Shown here one piece after another: positions 6,045-10,185 of a DNA stretch of 10,185 nucleotides (positions within the stretch are counted from its first letter, which is position 1; each line of letters opens with the position of its first letter). The position numbers were made by a program, and so were the translations under genes. The notes beneath the pieces were generated by a model. That model had not been told where the DNA came from. It ran no database searches and saw only the letters and a program-made list of their open reading frames with translations. This DNA comes from CAZYTO01 sp964650405. Lineage in GTDB: Bacteria; Acidobacteriota; Thermoanaerobaculia; Gp7-AA8. Where the stretch lies: positions 1 to 10,185 of the forward strand of contig CAZYTO010000211.1 of NCBI GenBank assembly GCA_964650405.1. Reading direction: 5' to 3'.

Positions 6045-6746
6045 TCAGGTGATGACCGACAGGAACTCCACGGCGAACCGCGGGCCCTTCGCCTCGTCTT
6101 CATGCTTGAAGAAGACGTAGGCATCGGACCACGGCTGCTTCGTGACGCGGGTGGCCCACTCGGCGAGCTCCCCCGGGCCGTACTCCGTGCGCCGGAGCCG
6201 GAGGTAGCCCCACGAAGCCGTGGGGACGACCAGCGCGTCACGGTCCGTCACCTCGTCGGTGTCGGCCAGGCAGAGGGCGATGTCGCGGTCGCGGAGGATG
6301 CCGTAGATCTCCTCGTCGCACCAACTGGCATGGCGGAACTCGAAGGCCACCCGCCCCTCCGGGAGCCACTCGATGAAGTCGCGGAGCTTCGCAGCGTCCT
6401 TGCGGGAGAAGGGCGGCAACTGGAAGAGCACCGGACCGTTCTTGTCGCCGAGGGCCTTGGCCACGTCGAAGAGGTGCCGGACGTCGTCCTCGGCGCCGGC
6501 CAGCTTCTTCTGATGGGTGATGCGCTGCGGCGCCTTCAGCACGAAGCGGAAGCCCTCCGGCACCTGGGTCGCCCAGTTGGCGACCGTCTTCTCCTCCGGC
6601 ATCCGGTAGAACGTGTTGTTGATCTCCACCGTGTCGAATCGCTCGGCGTAGTACGGCAGCATCTTCGCCGCGGGCAGGTCATCGGGATAGAAGATGCCCT
6701 TCCACTCTTTGTAGCTGTAGCCGCTGGTGCCGACACGGAGCTTCAT
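6045..6746 (-). CDS. DUF72 domain-containing protein (YecE-like)
   Basis: The predicted product is 233 residues, typical for DUF72, a TIM-barrel family of unknown biochemical function. Recognisable blocks are RVGTSGYSYKEWKGIFYP (4-21), FDTVEINNTFYRMP (37-50), PEGFRFVLKAPQRITH (63-78), a GPVLFQLPP block, then VAFEFRHASW, and YLRLRR late in the protein. All parts of the family pattern are present and nothing is truncated. The ATG has no Shine-Dalgarno. A TATGCT box lies exactly 6 nt upstream on the minus strand, as expected for a leaderless message. Just beyond it begins heptamer array B. The acyltransferase gene follows 38 bp after the stop. The family is sure; its role is not known. Confidence 0.93.
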   Translation of the reverse strand: MKLRVGTSGYSYKEWKGIFYPDDLPAAKMLPYYAERFDTVEINNTFYRMPEEKTVANWATQVPEGFRFVLKAPQRITHQKKLAGAEDDVRHLFDVAKALGDKNGPVLFQLPPFSRKDAAKLRDFIEWLPEGRVAFEFRHASWCDEEIYGILRDRDIALCLADTDEVTDRDALVVPTASWGYLRLRRTEYGPGELAEWATRVTKQPWSDAYVFFKHEDEAKGPRFAVEFLSVIT

Positions 6747-6752
6747 GGGGGA

Positions 6753-6758
6753 AGCATA
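6753..6758 (-). promoter_or_regulatory. -10-like box placed for a leaderless DUF72 transcript
   Basis: On the minus strand this reads TATGCT, with 6 nt between it and the ATG (6746). Transcription starting about 7 nt after the box would begin at the A of the start codon. No clear -35 is visible, and the spacing could be chance. Confidence 0.4.
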
Positions 6759-6773
6759 AACGCGGGCGACGGT

Positions 6774-6889
6774 TAGCGGGTAAGTGCCGGGTATCGGGTA
6801 TCAGGTGTCGGGTATCGGGTAGTGCAAAGCCACCGGCATATTCGGGATCTCGGGACCCGGAACCCGTTACCCGTGACCCGTCTCCTACC
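6774..6889. repeat. Heptamer array B with inverted C-rich part
   Basis: On the plus strand, 7-mers of the type GTATCGG/GTATCAG/GTGTCGG run from about 6784 to 6820. GGG runs lie at 6778-6780, 6789-6791, 6796-6798, 6810-6812 and 6817-6819. After a spacer of about 30 nt, the opposite orientation follows as ACCCGGA, ACCCGTT, ACCCGTG and ACCCGTC (6855-6882). The array fills the whole 138-bp spacer between the six-cysteine gene stop and the DUF72 start. No gene lies in it. Confidence 0.75.
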
Positions 6890-7349
6890 GCGAGGTCGAC
6901 GTATCCGGCGGGGACGCCGACTCCCTCCCGCGGCGGCAGTGGTCGAGGACGGACTGATAGATCCCGGTGCAGCCCTGATTGCCGCGCATCCCCTTGCCGG
7001 CGCACTGCTCATTCGCCCACATCGCGCCCTGCAGCACGCCCGTGGGAACGCTGCTGCAGAAGTCGGCCGGCTCGTCCGCGTCATTCAGACACTCGTCGAC
7101 GAAGAGGCGGGATTCGATCATGGCGAAGAAGTCCTTCGACTCGCGGACGCGGCGAAGGCCCTCCTCGACACAGTCGTTCGAATGCTTGCCCTCGGCGAAC
7201 TTGCGCGCCTCTTCCCGGGTCACCTTGGCGTGCTCCACGAACTCCGGCGCACGGTTCTTGATCCAGCGGAAGAAGAGGACTCCGACGAGGACGAGCGCCA
7301 GGAAGGACGCCGCCATGACGACGAGGAGGATGCGCAGCCAGGTAGGCAT
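6885..7349 (-). CDS. Membrane-anchored protein with six cysteines, unknown function
   Basis: The predicted product is 154 residues. Residues about 5-30 (LRILLVVMAASFLALVLVGVLFF) form an N-terminal membrane helix, probably an uncleaved anchor. The rest is soluble and charged, with cysteines at 60, 87, 98, 116, 127 and 138. That even number, spread through an exported-type domain, fits three disulfides in the periplasm. The second half has a GMRGNQGCTGIYQSVLDHCR stretch and ends in a Ser/Pro/Thr-rich tail. I do not recognise the family. It follows the GAF gene by 19 bp, yet has its own perfect TATAAT box 6 nt before the ATG and no Shine-Dalgarno, so a leaderless message is likely. The coding call is good: hydrophobic pattern and cysteines are coherent. 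Confidence 0.75.
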   Translation of the reverse strand: MPTWLRILLVVMAASFLALVLVGVLFFRWIKNRAPEFVEHAKVTREEARKFAEGKHSNDCVEEGLRRVRESKDFFAMIESRLFVDECLNDADEPADFCSSVPTGVLQGAMWANEQCAGKGMRGNQGCTGIYQSVLDHCRRGRESASPPDTSTSR

Positions 7350-7355
7350 GAGCGG

Positions 7356-7361
7356 ATTATA
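7356..7361 (-). promoter_or_regulatory. TATAAT box placed for a leaderless transcript of the six-cysteine gene
   Basis: A perfect TATAAT on the minus strand ends 6 nt before the ATG at 7349. Standard spacing puts the transcription start at the A of that ATG. It sits in the 19-bp spacer after the GAF stop. No convincing -35 is seen at 16-18 bp. Confidence 0.5.
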
Positions 7362-7368
7362 CGGACGG

Positions 7369-7842
7369 TCAGCTCCGGAACTTCGCCATGGCCTCGGCGG
7401 CCTGGGCCGCGAAGGCGAGGGCGATGCGCTCGTGATCCGGCTGGTAGAAGTCCGGCTCCTTCTTGTCGAGTGCGATCATCCCGAAAAGGTGCTCGCCGAA
7501 CATGAGCGGTACGCCGAGCCAGGAACGGATCCCGGCGCCGACGTGCAGGCCGCGGCGGAAGGCGCGGTAGTTCTCGGTGTCGGAGACGATGAGCGGACGG
7601 CGGCGGTAGATGACCTCGCCGTTGGGCGTGTCGCTGTTGTGGATGTCGAAGCTCTCGCCGAGGATCGGCTCCATGTCGGCGAAACCAACGCCGCCCACGA
7701 TCACCAGACGTCCACCGCGCAGCTCCTGCACGGACGCGCTGTCGAAGGGCACCTGGACACGGAGCGCACGCAGGATGCCCTCCACCTCGGCACCAAGGCG
7801 AGCCAGGTCGTCCGTACGTTCGTCGAGCGTATCGTTGTCCAA
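7369..7842 (-). CDS. Stand-alone GAF domain protein
   Basis: The predicted product is about 157 residues from the TTG at 7842. The frame also has a TTG at 7896, which would add 18 residues and overlap fpg by 41 bp. I prefer 7842 because it lies after the fpg stop and TAGAAT (7853-7858) sits 10 nt upstream. No ATG is available. An N-terminal helix (LDERTDDLARLGAEVEGILRAL) leads into a single GAF domain with the usual blocks: PFDSASVQEL, GEVIYRRRPLIVSD, IRSWLGVPLMFGEHLFGMIALD and a C-terminal helix ALAFAAQAAEAMAKF. GAF domains bind small ligands, haem or cyclic nucleotides and usually regulate an attached output domain. None is attached here, so it may work through a partner. The position directly after fpg suggests co-transcription but not a proven link to repair. 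Confidence 0.85.
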   Translation of the reverse strand: MDNDTLDERTDDLARLGAEVEGILRALRVQVPFDSASVQELRGGRLVIVGGVGFADMEPILGESFDIHNSDTPNGEVIYRRRPLIVSDTENYRAFRRGLHVGAGIRSWLGVPLMFGEHLFGMIALDKKEPDFYQPDHERIALAFAAQAAEAMAKFRS

Positions 7843-7855
7843 GGGTCGGGCGATT

Positions 7856-8629
7856 CTAACCCTGATGTTTCGCGCAGTAGTATGTAGTTCTGCCAAAAAC
7901 TACACTACGGCGGATCGTTCCCTCGCAGAGCGTGCAGCGCTCCCCCTCCTCCCGGTGCGGGATGAGAAAGCGCGACGGGTAGTCCGCCCCGCGGGCTTTC
8001 CGGTCGATACTGCCCTTCAGGATGCGCCGCATGGCCCCGTAGACGGCCTTGACCTCGGCATCCGACAAGCGGTCAGCCGCGCGCCGCGGGTGGATGGAGG
8101 TCTGGTACAGAATCTCGTCGGCGTAGAGATTCCCGATCCCAGCCAGGATGTCCTGCGACATCAGCAGTGCTTTCGCAGCGCCCCGCCGTCCCGCGACGAG
8201 GCGCCGGAATCCGGCCAGGCTCAGGGCCAACGGATCAGGTCCCAGCTCGTGTCCGGCGATGTAGGTCTCCGGATCGGGCGTGAGATCGGCCACCCCGAAG
8301 AGGCGCATGTCCTCGAACGCGAGGTGCCAGCCGTTGTCGAAATCGAAAAGGATGCGGGCAAACCGCGGCGGCGTATCGGAGTAATAGGCCAGATCGCCGG
8401 TCATCCCGAAGTGGAGGTGCAGCCACGTCCGCCCGGCGTCTGCAAACAGATGCTTCCCGTGCCGGACGACGCGCACGAAGGCCGCCCCCGTCAGGGCCCG
8501 GACGAATGCGCCCTTCCGGACGCCGCCGAGGATCCGCTCGTCCAGCACGCGCACCCGAGCGATCTTCTGCTCCAGCGCATGCTGCGCGAAGTACCGGCAG
8601 AAGAGCTCGACCTCGGGAAGTTCGGGCAT
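7856..8629 (-). CDS. Fpg/Nei-family DNA glycosylase
   Basis: The predicted product is 257 residues, slightly shorter than typical Fpg (about 270). It starts with the diagnostic PELPEVE: P2 is the catalytic nucleophile and E3 the second catalytic residue. Other family features are K59 (HGKHLF), M76 (HLHFGMTG), R109 and F111 (DMRLFG), N167 in GIGNLYADEILY, and a C-terminal zinc-finger region with FGRTTYYC. The zinc ligands would be C232, C235, C252 and H255: the last Cys of the usual four is replaced by His. The enzyme excises oxidised purines such as 8-oxoguanine and nicks the abasic site by beta/delta elimination. Whether it is Fpg or a Nei-like relative with other substrates cannot be settled here. 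No Shine-Dalgarno precedes the ATG; heptamer array C starts 2 nt upstream. Confidence 0.93.
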   Translation of the reverse strand: MPELPEVELFCRYFAQHALEQKIARVRVLDERILGGVRKGAFVRALTGAAFVRVVRHGKHLFADAGRTWLHLHFGMTGDLAYYSDTPPRFARILFDFDNGWHLAFEDMRLFGVADLTPDPETYIAGHELGPDPLALSLAGFRRLVAGRRGAAKALLMSQDILAGIGNLYADEILYQTSIHPRRAADRLSDAEVKAVYGAMRRILKGSIDRKARGADYPSRFLIPHREEGERCTLCEGTIRRSVVFGRTTYYCAKHQG

Positions 8630-8630
8630 T

Positions 8631-8719
8631 TCGTTGTTCGTTGGTCGTGGGTCTCGGGGGTCGGGTATCGGGTATCAGGTATCGGCGATCACGGCCTCGA
8701 TACCCGATCCCTGATACCC
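8631..8719. repeat. Heptamer array C with inverted copy, upstream of fpg
   Basis: On the plus strand 7-mers run TCGTTGT, TCGTTGG, TCGTGGG, TCTCGGG, then (after GG) TCGGGTA twice, TCAGGTA and TCGGCGA (8631-8688). The part 8663-8683 pairs with 8699-8719 at 18 of 21 positions, with a 15-nt loop. G runs at 8649-8651, 8656-8660, 8663-8665 and 8670-8672, with loops of 4, 2 and 4 nt, fit the standard G-quadruplex pattern. It fills the 107-bp spacer between the fpg start and the stop of the DUF885 gene. Confidence 0.8.
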
Positions 8720-8736
8720 TCACGGCCGGCAACGCC

Positions 8737-10185
8737 TTATGCGGCCGCCTTCCGTGCCGCGATCCACTCGTCGATGCGCTGCTCCAGCACGTTCATGGGC
8801 AGGGCGCCGGCGCCGAGGACTTCGTCGTGGAAGGCGCGGATGTCGAACTTGTTGCCGAGCTCGCGCTTCGCCTTCTCGCGCAGCTCGATGATCTTGAGCT
8901 GGCCGATCTTGTAGCCGAGGGCCTGGCCGGGCCAGACGATGTAGCGGTCGGTCTCGTTCTGTACGTCGAATTCGTCGATGGCGGAGTGGTCGTGGAAGAA
9001 CTGCACCACCTGCTCGCGGGTCCACTTCTTCGAGTGCAGACCGGTATCGACGACCAGGCGGATGGCGCGCAGCATTTCGTCCTGCAGCCGGCCGTAGTCG
9101 TTGTAGGGATTCTCGTAAAAGCCGACTTCCTTGCCCAGGCGCTCCGAGTACAGCGCCCACCCTTCGACGTACGCCGTGTAGCCGCCGAACTTGCGGAAGC
9201 TGGGGAGGGTCGGCAGTTCCTGGGCGATGGAGAGCTGCATGTGATGGCCAGGCACGCCCTCGTGGTAGGAGGTCGATTCGAAGGAGATGTTCTTGTGCGC
9301 GGCCGGGTCGGTCGTGTTCACGTTCACGCGGCCGGGCCGCGAGCCGTCGGGCGCGCCCGTGTCGTAGTCGGCCCCGGCGGCGTTCTTGGCCCGGAAGTCC
9401 TCCATCGGCACGACGATCAGCTTCGCCTTCGGCAGCCGGCCGAAGAGCTCCGGCAGCTTGGCGTACATCTGTTCTTCGTTCTTCTTGTAGGCGTTGATGA
9501 TGTCGTCGGTGGTCTTGGGGCGGAGGTCGGGGTTCTTCTCGACGAAGGCGTTGAAGGACTTGAGATCGTTGTAGCCCTGCTTCTTGGCGATCTCCAGCAT
9601 GTCCCCCTCGATCCGCGCCACTTCGCGCAGACCGATTTGGTGGATCTCGTCAGGGGTGAGATTCGTGGTCGTGCTGCGCCGGGCCAGCGTGGCATAGCGC
9701 CGCGCGCCTTCGGGCAGCGACCACACGCCGAACTGCGTCCGGCCCTTCGGGGCGTACTCCTTCTTCACGAAGTCGCCCAGCTTGCGGTACGACGGGAGGA
9801 TGGCCGTCTTGATGGCGTCGAGGTATTCGGCACGGATCCGGGCCCGCTCGCTCTCCGGCACGGCCTCGGGGAACTTCTCCGTGGGTGCGTACCACGGCGA
9901 CTTCTCCGCCGCGCCGTTGGCCAGGTCGTCGATCTGCGTGCCGACTTTCTCCAGCAGGAACTTCGGCGGCATGAGGTGGTCCTTCATGCCGGCCCGCATG
10001 TTGGCGATCGTGTCGTCGATCTGCTTGGGGAATGCGCGCATGCGCGTGGCAAAGTCGTCGTAGTCCTTCACCGTGGTGAAGCTGAGAAAGCTGGGGAACT
10101 GGGCGGCCTCGAGGTGAATCCCGCCCATCGGGTTGGGGGGCATCTCGTAGCCCTTCATCCAGGAATTCTCACCAGCGTGGCGGGG
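8737..10185 (-). CDS. DUF885 family putative metallopeptidase (5' end outside the window)
   Basis: The frame is open to the right edge: nine more codons (PRHAGENSW) lie upstream of the methionine at 10158, so that ATG need not be the start. The N-terminal part, about 100-150 residues by family length, is missing. What remains is 482 residues covering most of DUF885. Counting from the methionine at 10158, it has HEGVPGHH (299-306) and EGWALYSE (332-339), the paired zinc-site motifs of this gluzincin-like family. FESTSYHEGVPGHHMQ and the C-terminal QALGYKIGQLKI block are also typical. Most members are exported peptidases of unknown substrate; a signal peptide would be in the missing part. It is followed by array C and then fpg on the same strand. 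The frame is intact and the zinc motifs are complete. Confidence 0.92.
   Translation of the reverse strand, partial: PRHAGENSWMKGYEMPPNPMGGIHLEAAQFPSFLSFTTVKDYDDFATRMRAFPKQIDDTIANMRAGMKDHLMPPKFLLEKVGTQIDDLANGAAEKSPWYAPTEKFPEAVPESERARIRAEYLDAIKTAILPSYRKLGDFVKKEYAPKGRTQFGVWSLPEGARRYATLARRSTTTNLTPDEIHQIGLREVARIEGDMLEIAKKQGYNDLKSFNAFVEKNPDLRPKTTDDIINAYKKNEEQMYAKLPELFGRLPKAKLIVVPMEDFRAKNAAGADYDTGAPDGSRPGRVNVNTTDPAAHKNISFESTSYHEGVPGHHMQLSIAQELPTLPSFRKFGGYTAYVEGWALYSERLGKEVGFYENPYNDYGRLQDEMLRAIRLVVDTGLHSKKWTREQVVQFFHDHSAIDEFDVQNETDRYIVWPGQALGYKIGQLKIIELREKAKRELGNKFDIRAFHDEVLGAGALPMNVLEQRIDEWIAARKAAA

Noticed and set aside
7610..8914. A 434-codon plus-strand frame across GAF, fpg and array C
   Set aside because: It crosses two well-supported minus-strand genes and a repeat array, is low in recognisable motifs, and reads through the heptamers, so it is a shadow.

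Overview
This is a GC-rich window with G or C at most third codon positions. It holds eleven intact protein genes, plus a twelfth cut by the right edge, and short spacers. I see no transposase, integrase, phage gene, CRISPR array, rRNA or tRNA. Exported and outer-membrane-type proteins point to a Gram-negative bacterium. A PadR regulator, a DUF885 peptidase and a PDZ-linked aspartyl protease would all fit Acidobacteriota or a neighbouring soil phylum. That placement is inference from gene style, not a marker-based assignment.

Layout. 1-104 is non-coding with a small inverted repeat. 105-1431 (minus) is a coupled pair: a small unrecognised protein followed by a predicted outer-membrane beta-barrel. 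Divergent from it, 1533-2228 (plus) encodes an exported protein with a C-terminal membrane helix. It converges on a PadR-type repressor (2235-2759, minus). Divergent from PadR is a large exported double aspartyl protease with a PDZ domain (2924-4768, plus). Its start region carries a palindrome that is a good candidate PadR operator. A coiled-coil protein with near-identical 42-nt repeats follows (4795-5238, plus).

The rest, 5299-10185, is all on the minus strand. Read in the direction of transcription, it starts with a DUF885 metallopeptidase-like protein cut by the right edge. Then come an Fpg/Nei DNA glycosylase, a stand-alone GAF protein, a six-cysteine membrane-anchored protein, a DUF72 protein and a PlsC-like acyltransferase. 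These look like housekeeping or accessory genes rather than one pathway. Fpg and GAF are tightly packed, as are DUF72 and the acyltransferase.

The most unusual structure is not a gene. Three spacers (2761-2883, 6774-6889, 8631-8719) each carry degenerate 7-bp tandem repeats, G-rich on the plus strand, followed by an inverted C-rich set. All three sit just upstream of the start codon of a minus-strand gene (padR-like, DUF72 gene, fpg) and have the same polarity relative to it. Two of them contain four or more GGG runs. This looks like a dispersed, structure-forming intergenic repeat family. Several genes also lack Shine-Dalgarno sequences, and two have a -10-like box placed exactly as expected for leaderless transcripts.
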